From Dipodascopsis uninucleata var. uninucleata (lineage: Eukaryota > Ascomycota > Lipomycetes > Lipomycetales > Lipomycetaceae), in NCBI GenBank assembly GCA_030568195.1, contig JAJLTO010000015.1, forward strand, positions 1 to 64,000: a DNA stretch of 64,000 nucleotides, in the 5' to 3' direction. This document shows positions 45,118-57,639 of the stretch, piece after piece. How positions within the stretch are numbered: the stretch's first letter is position 1; every line of letters begins with the position of its first letter. Position numbers and translations under genes: made by a program. The notes beneath the pieces were generated by a model. It saw only the letters and a list, made by a program, of their open reading frames with translations. It did no database searches and was not told the DNA's origin.

Positions 45118-47203
45118 ATGTCAGATTTAATTATCACTGGAGAGCTACTGGAGGAAAATGCAGGAGATGTAGAAGATGAACTCATTCAAGCTGGGTAAGT
45201 ATCGACGCTTCAGACAATAATTATGGGATTAAATACTAATATTCGTATAGAAAGCTTCTAAGTAAAAGGGCCCTGAAACGTCCGATAGTTACTCACAGGC
45301 CCTATAGGGATGATATTTCAGACACTTCCACTAGTAATGACATATTCTTCTTTAGCGGTAATACGGATGATGAGATATCTATTGGAGGACGTACACTCTC
45401 TGGTGAACCTTGGTACAAAAAGCCATCTGTAAGCGACGCGGACTGAATCGGGCATCTGTTGGTCCTAGTATATGATATGATATGCGAATACTGCTAATGA
45501 TACTAATACTATAGATTCACTTATTGCTACCTATGTTTTTGCTTCTTAGTATGTCTCAAGGAGCGTAAGTACTATTTGCTCAGTTACTGTGCAAATTGAT
45601 TGTTATATCACTGACAATTTCTTACACAGAATTATCGCTCCACGGATCAATCTTCTTCTATCACTGATATGTCGCGCTCGTTGCGTTGGGCAGTGCGATA
45701 ATACGACATCAATTATTCTGGATAGTAATGATCGTGACTGTCAAGACGCAGAAATTTATGCGATGTTCTCAAAATTTAGTATGTGGTGTTCTGTGCTTCA
45801 GGGTATTTTGTCGACGATTGTTAGTGCAAAATTGGGCGCCTTATCCGATAGAATTGGTCGCCGACCTGTACTAGCTTTCTGTGCTTTAGGTAGTATGGTA
45901 TGAATAATATAGATGTTTTCATTTATATATTTCTTTAGTGGTCTAATATACTACTATATTTAGCTTTCGTACACAATAATTATATTAGCTGCTAAATCAA
46001 CTAATATATATGGATATAAATGGTTTCTTCTTGCGCATTTTGTGGAAGGTGCCTGTGGTGGAATACCTGCAGTTATGTCTACCGCTCATGCTTACGCTAC
46101 TGACTGTACTCCACCAGAAAAGAGGGCTGCAGCATTTGGTCTATTTCATGCTTGCCTTTTAACGGGTATAGCAATTGGACCAGCTCTAGGTGGCTATTTG
46201 GTGAACACCACAAATAACATCTTAGCTGTATTTTATCTCTCTATATGTCTCTCTATTATTTTTGTGTTCTCAATGATGTTCTTCCTTCCAGAATCCCTAC
46301 CGCGTCATAGATTGCTAGGCAATAACGGTATTCACGATCTAGGTTCTTTATTCACTTTGGAGAGAGGATTGTCTTTCCAGGCTTTTGTTCGAAAGTTAAA
46401 TTTTATTCAGCCTTTGTCCGCTTTGACTGATCCAGATATATCAGGACGAGATTCTAAGCGAAATGTGATTCTCATTGCTGCAACAGATACTATCACCATT
46501 GCGCTCAGTGCTGGTTCAACTTTGATTATGCTGCTTTATTCGGAGTATGTGTTTGGTTGGTCAAGTGTAGAAACTGGCTATCTGATTTCTATAATATGTT
46601 CTATCCGTGCATTTGTTTTGATTGTGCTTTTACCTGTTGTCGTCCGTTTCCTGAAAAAGGTTTACAGAGAGACAGACACTCACGCTTACGGGGCTACTAG
46701 ATCAGATCTATTGTCAGTATCATTTTTTAGAGATTGTTTGATTTTATTTCCTGAAACTAATGTGATCTCATAGCTTAATTCGTGTCGGACTTATATGTGA
46801 GGTATTGGCTTTCTTAGGTTTGATTTTTTCAAACACTGGTGCTGGGTTCGTCTTATGTGCTTCCGTAGGGGCATTAGGCAGTATATCGTCTCCTGTTCTG
46901 CAATCAGCTCTTACTAAACATATATCAAAGGAACGAACAGGTGCCGTATTGGGTGCTCTCTCTCTTTTACACAGTATTGGGCAGATAGTATCTCCTTTCA
47001 TTTTCAACTCCGTTTTTGCCTATACAATTGTTATTTATCCGAAGGCGTCACTGATTATGGTATTCTTTATATTCTTAGGTTGTTTCGTGATATCTATGGC
47101 ACTGAGGAAAACCTCTAGTAATTTTGCTGGCAATGAAGATGAATTTGCTTTGGAAGAGAGCACATCTCAATATCACGATGACGTTGAACTTCGTACATCT
47201 TGA
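45118..47203 (+). CDS. MFS transporter, TetA/HIAT1-like
   Basis: A predicted drug/H+ or metabolite antiporter of the TCR/Tet-type MFS branch; substrate unknown. There are six exons: 45118-45194, 45251-45428, 45515-45564 (50 nt), 45630-45897, 45964-46712 and 46774-47203; 583 residues. An acidic and Ser-rich cytosolic N-terminus (about 1-85) precedes helix 1 (IHLLLPMFLLLSMSQGA). The A-loop signature GALSDRIGRRPVLAFCALG and the helix-5 motif block (GLFHACLLTGIAIGPALGGY) are clear. A long central loop ends before IAATDTITIALSAG. The last intron uses a GTCAGT donor and rebuilds SDLFLIRVGLICE. The tail is acidic (GNEDEFALEE). Fungal relatives of this size are common and mostly uncharacterised. Confidence 0.9.
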
Positions 47204-47641
47204 TTTTATTCATAGAATATATTTCATATATCTATGTGTAAAACGATAATAGCATATTAAATTTACCACAATATTAAACTCTATAGTTTACGTCATATTA
47301 TTTCTATATATATATATATATATATTATGCTCTATGGTGTTTAGATTTGAAACCTAGTTCTAATTGACTCGTGCTTAACGCTTGAATAGCTTATTTTGTA
47401 ATTTGTCATATTGCATTTACGTATACTTATGTTAATTTTGAATTACTTTTTGCTTGGTCGCTATCTGCTTGGAATTTGTTATTGGAGGGTATTTATATTC
47501 TTTGCTCGGTAGGTCAGAATTTGTTTCTCATATTCATTTGCTTTGATATTTACTTAAATAGGTGGTGTTAGCGTTAAGTTCGTTGTACCACTAGAAATAC
47601 GATTCATGCTCACGTATTAAGCAATTATTAAACGATATTAA
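47204..47641. other. intergenic region between convergent genes
   Basis: This holds the 3' flanks of the MFS and NAXE genes and a (TA)n run at about 47305-47325. No gene is seen. Confidence 0.6.
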
Positions 47642-48734
47642 TCACATTTGATTTGCCGTGATTTCCAGTATCTATAAGAATTGAAGTTGTTAGCCATGCT
47701 TCTTTTGATCTTTCTTAGTCATTGAATATACAGAAGCTCGAAGATCAGTAGTGAACAATATACTAAAGAAAGTGATTCTCACCTGCTCATATGTCGGGTA
47801 ATCTGGAAGATCAAATCCCCATTTCGCAGCGAAATCTTTTGAAATGAAACGACCTCCTAAGAAATGTCTGCCTTTAAAGAATTTGGATGCTGGCTTCGGC
47901 GCCGTCAAACTTATAAGTACAGTAGGTTGAAAATTTGCACCAAGCTCACCTACTCTCGGTGGCCCAAGATCGACATCCCATGAAGATGGAATATCTATGC
48001 TAGTTACAGGCTTCTCTGTTGATTCAAGGAGTGAGATCACATGCTTAAAAGGATCTCGAATTGGTGGCTTGAACGAGAATCCAAATATCGCATCTATGAT
48101 CTGGTCTGTCTCATTAAAAGCAGTGTCAATTTCATCTGTAAATGACACGCCCAGATTCATGAGCTGAGTATGAAGTCGCTATTAAGAATTAGAACCATGA
48201 CGATCATATTCAAGAAATTGATTCTTACATTGTACAAATCCTTGTTTGGCCTCTTGGGATAGTAGATAGTGGGAGAATATCCAAATAGTTTGAGATGTCT
48301 AGCCGCTACCAGACCATCTCCACCTTATTAAAATGGGAATTAGCTGATTTCTTCATATAATACCCTGGGATATATACTTACCATTGTTTCCTGGGCCTGT
48401 GATAACCAATACTCTGTTTTTTGAGTTTGGAGGAAACGTTTTATAGATGGCTTGAGCGCAGGATAGTCCAGCAAGTTCCATCTATTTTACATGTTAATGA
48501 ACTGAACTTTCAAGATTCTGTATCTTGACAAATGTGCTAAAACAACAATACCAGCTGATCAATTGAAAATCCTCCCGAAGACATTAGCTCCGCATCAAGG
48601 GCGGCTGCATTCTGAGCAGATATAATAAACTATACGGATTCCTGTTAGTTGATCTAGATCAAACGACCTTAAAAAGAAGCTGAATGCACTATTAATAACG
48701 GAATGTATCCTACCTTTGAGATGTCAAACTTCAT
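47642..48734 (-). CDS. NNR1: NAD(P)H-hydrate epimerase (NAXE)
   Basis: It epimerises R-NAD(P)HX to the S form so that the partner dehydratase can repair damaged NAD(P)H. There are six exons: 48734-48714 (21 nt), 48629-48552, 48481-48382, 48323-48229, 48178-47783 and 47671-47642 (30 nt); 239 residues. The YjeF_N fold is evident from [21 protein letters not shown], the phosphate loop [25 protein letters not shown], and [11 protein letters not shown]. The catalytic Asp is the one in IDAIFGF/IDIPS. The C-terminal exon is inferred from a CTAAC branch and TAG acceptor and gives a family-like end ([12 protein letters not shown]). Introns fall every 20-35 codons. It is divergent from MSD1 across 254 bp. 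Confidence 0.94.
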
Positions 48735-48988
48735 ACTTCTACTAAAATCGTTTGTAATGTGTGAATGGGTGGAAATATTAGTAGAAAACGATATTGTGTG
48801 GGAAAAAGTCTGGAGATTTATGTGAGCTGACGTGCATGACGTTACTCTATTGGGATGAACGTCTCAACCCTAAATTCACATTGATTCGACCTACAAAAAA
48901 AATTTGGCTAGAAAGCAAGCTCCGGCACCTACACTATAAGATTGAAGAATTTCTGAATTGACCAAAATTGGTCAATTGCAAACGGAGG

Positions 48989-51241
48989 ATGACGATAGGA
49001 AGTAGTATACTGTACAATCGCATACTATCAAGCACACAATTGAGATCCTCATGGCAGTTTTTGACGAGAGATATTGGAATGCTAATTCCAATGGCATTCG
49101 GACTCCACGGGTATAAACGTAACTTTGGTCATAGCAAAGTCACTTACGCAGCTGCCAACTCTGAGTTGTCGGATTTCAAGGCAAAATGTAAGATTTAACA
49201 TGTTAAACCGTTATGTTGTGAAAATCAGCATCTGACCTAGTGTAATCGAGTAGTTTCTTTTCCGAAGGCTACACATTCAATTGCGGAACTTCATCAGGAC
49301 ACACATCTCCATCGGTCCCTGCAACAATTGAAAGATCACAATTCAGGAAGGCCCAAAGTTGTCTTGCATGGCTGGATCGATAGTAAGCCTATAGTAACCT
49401 CAAAAAAGTTATGCTTTGGTGTCTTGCGGGATGCTCGGTTTCTTTTATCAAGTGATTGCAAAACTAATTCAATAAATACGATCCAATTGGTAGAATTTTT
49501 GTCTCAGGATCAGATTAATGATAGTACTAGAGTCCAATTGCGACGATTAAAACAAGAAACCTGTATTTGTGTTGAAGGATTTTTGACACTCTCTAAGAAG
49601 AGAGATGCAATAGTTGAAGTTGAGGTCTCTAAAATCACGATTCTTAACACAGCGGGAGATCTGGCTTCTCAGCTAAAGGACACGAAAGACTGGGATCCTA
49701 AGTATAGATATCTCCAGCTACGCCTTCCAGAGTATCAGTACGCCCTAGCCTTACGGAACAAATTATATTCGGCGGTACGGAGAGTTCTAGTTAATGACTT
49801 CACAGAAATTGAAACACCATTACTCTTTCGTCCTACTCCAGAAGGTGCTCGAGAATTCTTGGTCCCTTCTCGGGCCAATGCAGGAATGACTTATGCGCTA
49901 CCTCAGAGTCCTCAACAGTACAAGCAGTTACTTATGGCTAGTGGAGTCCACAGGTACTTTCAAATTGCAAAATGTTTTAGAGATGAAGATCTACGACAAG
50001 ACAGGCAGCCAGAATTTACTCAAATTGATCTCGAAATGGCATTTGCTGGCGCTACGGATGTACAGGATGTTGCAGAAGATATTTTAACAGCTGCTTGGCT
50101 AGACATAAGAGGAATCTCTTTACCTAAACCATTTGTAAGGACTAAGTATATCGATGCAATGAAGTCATATGGTATCGACAAGCCAGATATAAGGTCTGAC
50201 TTAAAGGTATAGCTACTTTGGAATTAATACTTGAAATGCTGTAAACTAACAGATATTAATTTTAAGATTATCGATATGAGTGAATATGCTACATCTCATG
50301 TACACTCAGATTATCCGGTTTTTGAGATTCTGATAGTTCGAAAAGACGCCTACCCAGGAGGTGCTGATGAGCCACCACTTGCAAAACCCTCATCCGTAAG
50401 AGTACCTCTCAGACAGACGATCAGTAAAGAAAATCCTGTCATTAAATGCATGCGATACTTTTGCGAGAGGTTTAAGCTGTCCTTAGTTTCAGATCTCACA
50501 TTCGTAGCAAAGCACATAGAAGATACGTATGCAATACAAGAGGGAGATACAATTTATGGCTGTACTCGTCAAGAGTTCCCGTTTGAGAATCCTACTCCTC
50601 TTGGTAGGAAACGTCTGGAAATTTTGAGAGCTGATGATGGTTTAGACAAGTTCGATGTTGCACCTTTATGGGTTGTTGATTTCCCTCTATTTACACCAGT
50701 TGAGACTGGTGTTATTCGTGATGGATGTCCTGAATATGATTATAGCTTGCTTACCTCTACGCATCATCCATTCACTATGCCAAAACTAGAGTATTTAGAA
50801 GATGTTCTAAATGCCAGAAATGGTAAACAGGTTGACCCAAGACGTGTCTTAGGGCAGCATTATGATATAGTAGTCAATGGCGTTGAGGTTGGAGGGGGTA
50901 GTACAAGAGTACACGACGCATCACTTCAGAGGCATATATTTTCATATATATTACGAATACCTGGTATTTCCCCAGAAATTCCGAAAGAGCCAGAACTCAA
51001 TAACCCGTTTTCGCATCTTCTCAATGCGTTAGCAATGGGTTGCCCTCCACATGCCGGTCTAGCATTTGGATTTGACAGGCTATGTGCAATGTTATATGGT
51101 ACAGAATCTATACGTGACATAATAGCATTCCCCAAAACTATTACTGGTGCTGATCCGTTGGTCGGTAGCCCTAGTACCGTTACTGATGACCAACTTTCTG
51201 TGTATCACCTGAAGAAATTGCACAAAAAGACTGGCGAATAG
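48989..51241 (+). CDS. MSD1: mitochondrial aspartyl-tRNA synthetase
   Basis: It charges mitochondrial tRNA-Asp; class II, bacterial-type AspRS. There are three exons: 48989-49187, 49254-50206 and 50267-51241; 708 residues. The N-terminus (about 1-65) is basic and Ser/Thr-rich, a mitochondrial presequence. The anticodon-binding OB fold starts near VVLHGWID. Class II motif 1 lies near RRVLVNDFTEIETPLL, motif 2 is FRDEDLRQDRQPEFTQID, and motif 3 is GLAFGFDRLCAML. The GAD-type insertion expected of bacterial-like enzymes lies between motifs 2 and 3. The second intron is best read with the acceptor at 50266, which restores SDLK-IIDMSE; an earlier AG at 50251-50252 breaks frame. Confidence 0.96.
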
Positions 51242-51629
51242 TTTTGAATGCGAAAAAGTACTATTATCCGATCGATACGTCTGATATTCCAGAAACCATT
51301 TCATCTTATGTAAATATGTCTTGATAATACATATATATTACCTATTACCATTAAATACAGGCTATAAAAAAATAGTCACTCATGGATAGACGAACATTTG
51401 AGCTTTCTACAGAATAATAACCGAAGCTAGGCGTAGGCGTAGTTCTTACAGATTAGGGTTACAACTCAACGCCACGAATTTCGGATTCTGGTTGTATAAC
51501 TATTTCTCGACTATAGGATGCACTAGGCTCCTCAAGCATTTACTGGATTAAACATATCTATTTGGAAAACATTAGGAATCGATTTTATAAGGCAGAAAGA
51601 AATAAGGTTTGGTAACATAAGACACAGCG
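51242..51629. other. intergenic region between MSD1 and the cullin gene
   Basis: This is the 3' flank of MSD1 and the promoter of the co-oriented cullin gene. No feature is seen. Confidence 0.6.
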
Positions 51630-54531
51630 ATGGCTCCCTCAGATAATGGGTCAGATAACTTGGCTTCTACGTAAGTAGTTTGTGTTTACTATTTCGTTGG
51701 ATCTAGCAAAGTAGTTTATCATTTCGGTTCAGTTGCTGCAAAGACAAGATCGGTGTAGCTGATGTAGTGTAAAAAGAAAATAGTTATTTTACGTGAATAA
51801 ATCTACAAAAAAAACAGTCTCATGAATATACTAACAAATGGCCTATTCTAGATGGTCGATTGTTGAACTAGGTATCGACAAGATCCTTGCTAAGAACATT
51901 GAGGAAGGCTTAACACCAGCTTTGGTAAGTTTCACATCCTATGATATTTGGGTGTCTTTTACTACACTTTTTGTTACTGGATCAAACTTTACTAACACAG
52001 CTTGTTGGATTTATAGTATATGAAAATTTACACGTATGTGCATTGGCGTTTGCTTCGTCAGCGGTGATTAGTTGTATGTGTGTGTATTGAGGTCTCATGA
52101 TACTAACTATCATGTCTATATTGTAGTGCTATTTACCAATTTTGTACAGCAGCACGGCCAAGTCAACAAATCGGACAGTCTACTCCAGCTCGCGGAGGTA
52201 TGATTAAGATGATAATATAAAGTAATTCGATAGAGAAGTACTAGGTAGAGGTACTAATATTATATTTGTAGCGCAATTACTCGGTGCTGATCTGTACAAA
52301 AATCTAATAACTTACCTGAAGTCCCACTTAGCAGATATTCGTAATGTGAGTTTGAGCACTTCGCAATTTAGTAAATGGTAACTAATGTTCGAATTATAGG
52401 AGGCAGCACAATATTCAGACGAGGCTTTAATCAAATATTATATCCGAACGTGGAACAGATATACCATTGGAGCCAGATACCTCAATCATATATTCGAGTA
52501 CCTCAATCGTCACTGGGTCAAAAGAGAAAGAGATGAGGGTAGACGGAATGTATATGACGTGAATACAGTAAGTTAAGCTCTAAACATGCTTATAGTTGCT
52601 GTCTATCATGATAATCTAACCATGTGGCTTGTGTAGCTGTGCCTTGTTAAATGGAGAACTGAGTTCTTTGTGACAGTCCAAGAGCGACTGATGGCAGCTA
52701 TCCTCAAACTTGTGGAGAAGCAAAGAAATGGCGAATCTATAGATACGATGAACATAAAAAGTGTCGTTCAGTCTTTTGGTATGTATCGATTCGAAGGTAT
52801 TTTAATATAGTTCATACTAACTTGAGAGCAGTATCTTTGGGTTTGGATGAGAACGATTCAAAGAAAGTCAGTCTCTCTGTGTACAAAACTTTTTTTGAAG
52901 CACCATTTATTACAGCTACGGAGGTATATTACCGTGAAGAGTCTAAACAGTTTGTTGCTGAAAATAGCGTTGTTGAGTACATGAAGAAAGCAGAGTCTAG
53001 ACTAGCGGAAGAGAGTGGAAGAGTACAGATGTATTTGCATCAAAGTACGGACAAAGTTTTGATGCGTACTTGTGAAGTAGTCCTAATCAGTGATCATGCC
53101 GCTCTGTTAAGAGACGAGTTTCAAAATTTGTTAGACGCAGATCGACAGGATGATCTGAAGCGAATGTTTATGCTATTGTCGCGTATACCTGAGGGGCTTG
53201 ACCCACTTCGTGTGAAGTTTGAGGCTCATGTGAGAAAGCAAGGTCTGGCTGCTGTCGAGAAATTAGCTAATGAGGCTGGCGATAGCTTAGAGCCTAAGGC
53301 TTATGTTGATGCTCTTCTTGAAGTTCATAAACAGTACTCGAGTCTCGTTCAGTACGCATTTGATAGCGATGCTGATTTTGTGAAATCCCTAGATAATGCT
53401 TGTCGTGAATTTATTAACCGTAACAAGGTCTGCAAAAGTTCGTCTTCGAAGTCGCCTGAACTGTTGGCGAAGTACAGTGATGCTTTGCTAAAGAAAAGTG
53501 GAAAGTCTACTGAAGAGAGTGATCTGGATTCAAAGCTTAGTGATATAATGACTCTGTTCAAGTACATTGACGATAAAGATGTCTTTCAGAAGTTTTATTC
53601 TCGTATGCTTTCAAGGAGACTAGTGTATGGTACTTCAACTTCTGATGATGCTGAATCCAGCATGATCTCAAAACTTAAGGAGGTTTGTGGGTTTGGCTAT
53701 ACGAACAAATTACAACGCATGTTTCAAGATATGAGCATCTCGGCAGATCTACAAGCGCAGTTCCGCGAATCTATGTCAAAGGCACTTGATCCTGCTGAGA
53801 TGAATATTGATTTCACAATATTGGTACTGGGTACTAGTTTTTGGCCTTTGCAGCCTCTTAATACCACCTTCAATCTTCCGGATGACCTTGTCAAAACCTT
53901 TGAACGATTCCAATCATTTTACCAGAATAAACATTCGGGAAGAAAACTATCTTGGCTATGGCAACTTTCCAAGGGAGAATTGAAGGTAAATTATGCGAAG
54001 GCTGGTAAGATTGGCTATACCTTCCAGGTCTCTACATTTCAAATGGCCATTTTATTACCCTATAACAGCGCAGACACATACACATATGAACAACTGCAAC
54101 AGGTCACTGCCCTAAATAAGGAGTATCTAGTTGGATCACTCACGATTTTGGTCAAAGCAAAGGTATTGCTACTAGAAATTGGACGAGAAGTTGGGGATGC
54201 AGGATCAAAATATACCCTTAATAAGGACTTTAAGAATAAAAAGATTAGAGTAAATCTGAATCTACCTTTGAGATCAGAACAAAAGCAGGAAATCGAGACT
54301 ACTCACAAGACCATCGAAGAGGACAGAAAGATGCTCATGCAAAGTGCAATTGTGAGAATCATGAAAGCAAGGAAAGTACTTAAGCATGTTGCTCTAGTGC
54401 AGGAGACAATCTCGCAGATTCAGTCGCGATTCACTCCTAAGGTGCCAGAAATAAAGAAATGTATTGATTTCCTTATTGAGAAAGAATATCTCGAACGCAT
54501 TGATAACGACAGATACAGCTATTTGGCATAA
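51630..54531 (+). CDS. CUL1: cullin-1 (SCF ubiquitin ligase scaffold)
   Basis: This is the scaffold of SCF ubiquitin ligases, binding Skp1/F-box at the N-terminus and Rbx1 at the C-terminus. There are eight exons: 51630-51670, 51852-51924, 52017-52033 (17 nt), 52127-52197, 52272-52345, 52400-52567, 52637-52778 and 52832-54531; 761 residues. The 17-nt exon encodes the centre of the conserved YMKIYT box. Cul1-type blocks are LNRHWVKRERDEGRR, YMKKAESRLAEE, FQNLLDADRQDDL, KSPELLAKYSDALLKK, DKDVFQKFYSRMLSRRL, DDAESSMISKLKEVCGFGYT, HSGRKLSWLWQLSKGEL and the neddylation region IVRIMKARKVLKH, ending IEKEYLERIDNDRYSYLA. It matches cullin-1 (yeast Cdc53, fission yeast Pcu1) better than cullin 3 or 4. 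Confidence 0.97.
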
Positions 54532-55523
54532 TTCTCTTTGATTTTGATATAAGGAATCATTTTATCTGCTTCCTGCTAAAATTTCCAGTATACGATAATC
54601 AATAAGCTAGCTTGTGAAATCTAGTGAACGGATACATAATTCGCCAATGGAAGGATGATAAGTGAGTGTGGATATAATAAGTAGTTCGGTTGTGCAATGT
54701 GGATATTTAGTGTATGTCGTATTCTATTTGTGATAGTATCTTACTGTATTATGAAATGAAATAAAATATTATACAGTCATAGCTATTACTTGATCGCATG
54801 GTTCAGTCTATTGTATAGTTGCTTTATCTATGTAAGAATAGCTAGTTTTTAGGTACCTTCATTTTGAAGTTATGAACGCGTTTCTATATTACTTCCTTCT
54901 GTTTCGGAACGATCCATTGACAATGGATCATATATATATATATATATATATACCTTTATTATCGATCAAATGGGCCATCCTAATCGTAATATAGCTCTTC
55001 AAATTCTCAGGTGTCTTTATCGTTGTTTTTCTGTGGTAGATGACCTGGCAATGCCAAGTAGATTATACCATGACTGCACTACGTTGCCTTTTGGTCTGGA
55101 ATAGTGTATGATTTGAATGGAGATAAGGCGAACAAAATTCAAACATCGAATTTTCTATAGCGTTAAAAGACTCTAATCTAGTGTTATAAACCAAACGACC
55201 CAATACCCAAATAAACTAGCAAATACAATAGATATGAGAAATGAAAAATATTAAATCTAAGGTTATAAAATTTCCTGAAAAACTTATAATAAAGGACAAG
55301 TAATATTCCGTGACCAAACCTGACAGAATCATTTATGAAAGAAGTCGTAAATCTGAGTTTAGTTCCAAATGAATCACAAGTTCAAAGTTTCAACTTATCT
55401 CTAGGTGTTATTGCTATCCAAACCAGTTTCAATACAAATAACATAACTACGGTTATCCAGGTTTACATAAAAATGTTAAATGTCATTTGATATACTACTA
55501 GCTTCTTTGTTCTGAAAATAAGT
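54532..55523. other. intergenic region between convergent CUL1 and SRF1
   Basis: About 1 kb without a gene. It contains a 19-bp perfect palindrome at 54911-54929 that runs straight into a (TA)n tract to 54952, listed separately. A GAAATAAAA polyadenylation-like site for CUL1 is near 54758. Confidence 0.6.
54911..54952. repeat. perfect palindrome fused to (TA)12 tract
   Basis: GATCCATTG and CAATGGATC flank a single central A (54911-54929). The alternating TA run begins at once after it. Both parts are self-complementary, so the DNA could extrude as a cruciform or the RNA fold as a hairpin. Confidence 0.85.
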
Positions 55524-57034
55524 TTACAACTGTACTCCACCGCTGACTCTTTCTACCACTCTAAATATGCTAATGGTGAACGTCATTACCCAGGCCAGAA
55601 GAATTAGAAATAGCATTGAGGCCAGACCTCGCTGTCGTCGGCAAATACTAGAACTCGATACATAATTCTAAAGATCGTTAGCTATAAAGGTAACTATATA
55701 CTACTAAATATATGTAACGAGACTCCTTTAGCATACTCCAGTTTCATAAATTTCTGGATCTGTGATTTGACAGATCCACCTCTGGTCATATAATGTGTTG
55801 AATGTGAGAGACAGATTTGCTGATGACAAAATAATAAAGAAAAGATCGAGCATAACTATATAAAGTTGAAGAACATCAATAACACATATCTTTACGCATG
55901 AATAATTTCGGACTCATCAGATTAAGAATGCTTACTCAATTTCACTTTATCTCTAGCCTCTCGAAGTCCAAGCGGTTTTCCGGAGTATTCGTCATATGTG
56001 ATATATAAAAGATAAACTAAGGCTGTTGATTGAACACAAATTGCCATATAGGTCGATGGCTGTTGATCTAGATTTTGAGCATAGTGTTTTGAGTATCTGA
56101 ATACAGAGGTAGCCAGGCCCAGAGCCATTACTGAAAGTGCAAAAATTGTAGATCGTAATGTCAATGGAACGTAAGGATTATTGAGAAGCATTTTGCGAAA
56201 ATTAACTTTAAACCTATGTTTCCGCTTCATAGCAGCAATATCTGCAGTCATTTGAAAGGGCACAGCACTGGCTCCTGAAGATACGCTAGAAGATCTCTTC
56301 TCATTAGTATTGCGTTCAGAATGGTGATGCCATGCATGTGTTGCAGTCGGAGGAAGAGTAATTTCTCCATTATGCGGCTCAGAGTCACGTAGATGATCTT
56401 TATTGGGATTCCAAGGACCCGAAAGGTCCATTTGACTTTCCAAATCAGATATTGAAATAATACGACGTCGCGGATGTATGAATGCCTGATTCTCCTGCTC
56501 ATTCGATCGAGTTACCAATGGAGTCTGCTGACTAGTACGATCAATCTTGTTGACGTTCTGAAGTCCGTCAGTCACAGTTTTAGAAGGCCATTTTGATTGC
56601 TTCACGAATTTACTCCATCGATTAATTTCATTACCATCTTCACCAAATGTCCGATCGGCTATTGATGTACTTGCAGCTGCCAATGGAGGAGATGGAGGAA
56701 GTACCTTTGCAACTTGTAATGATTTTGGTGATGTCAAGTTAGAGGCTGAGGTCTCTTGGCCAGTAGATATGTTGCTTCGTCCGTCTAAATCTCCTACAAC
56801 GTCAGCATCTTTCTTATTATCTATCTTCTGATCCATCGAATCTCTCTGTCGATCAATATCAATCTCTGATATAGCCCATACAGGTACAGCTCGAGGACTC
56901 AGCAGATTATTGACCCTTTGATGTGCTCCTGCATTATCTTCCTCGTTCTCAGTATGTAGCCTGTCTGACCCGAGTCGCTCGGAGAGGCCACCTTCTGAGC
57001 TCGTCAATAGCTTTGGTAGTTCTTCATTCGGCAT
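55524..57034 (-). CDS. SRF1: Srf1-like membrane regulator of phospholipase D
   Basis: Srf1 in yeast is a membrane protein that binds and activates phospholipase D Spo14. There are three exons: 57034-55936, 55855-55737 and 55667-55524; 453 residues, frames continuous. The N-terminal about 285 residues are hydrophilic and Ser/Pro-rich. Four membrane helices follow: YVPLTLRSTIFALSVMALG, MAICVQSTALVYLLYI, LIMLDLFFIILSSANLSLTF and LASMLFLILLAWVMTFTISI. The SANLSLTF block with DQRWICQ, and the ICRRQRGLAS turn before helix 4 ending in IFRVVERV, are the recognisable fungal Srf1 signature. The last two helices become visible only after removing two introns. The family call is from remembered pattern and not a search. 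Confidence 0.75.
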
Positions 57035-57639
57035 TGCACTATTCCAGTAAATCAGCTCTCTGAATTATTTAGGGGAAGAAAATGCAGAATGGTATGTCTG
57101 CTTTCGCAAAGCGAGGAACACCTGAGAGAAAAGAATAAACATGCGCGCTTCCACGAATAATCATTTTTATCTACTCACTATGCAAGTGGGAGATATTTTT
57201 GCTATGACGACACTCTGTTTGATGCCGGCCTAGCAAAATCTCCGATATCGATTTCAATTTATATACAAAATATAACCATTTTTAGTATCGATATGCTTCT
57301 CATTGTGAAATGGAAATATTCATTAAGATATCATCGTTCCACTGTTAAAGTCAATTAGCTGAAATTTCACCGAATCTTTTAATATTATATTAATATTAAC
57401 ACTGCTACAAAATGATAATATTCCAACAAAATCTGCCAAAATTACTATTGTATATATCTAAAAAAGATTGAATTTGTTTAGAAGATTATACTTGGGCTGA
57501 TTGCGATGTCTAATGGGATAGTAATGATTATTGAATTGTACATTTTATTCTGTTAGCTTGTAACCGCCATTATCCCTAAATTATGATTAATGCAATACAG
57601 TACTAAATTATTAACATGAATTTTGATTCCCGTTTTCAA
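57035..57639. other. intergenic region
   Basis: This is upstream sequence of SRF1 and the AT-rich 3' flank of the G-alpha gene. No gene is seen. Confidence 0.6.

Noticed and set aside
50231-50266. Extension of MSD1 exon 3 upstream to 50231
   Set aside because: The frame is open, but this stretch contains the branch site (CTAAC) and acceptor. Splicing at 50266 restores the conserved protein in phase.
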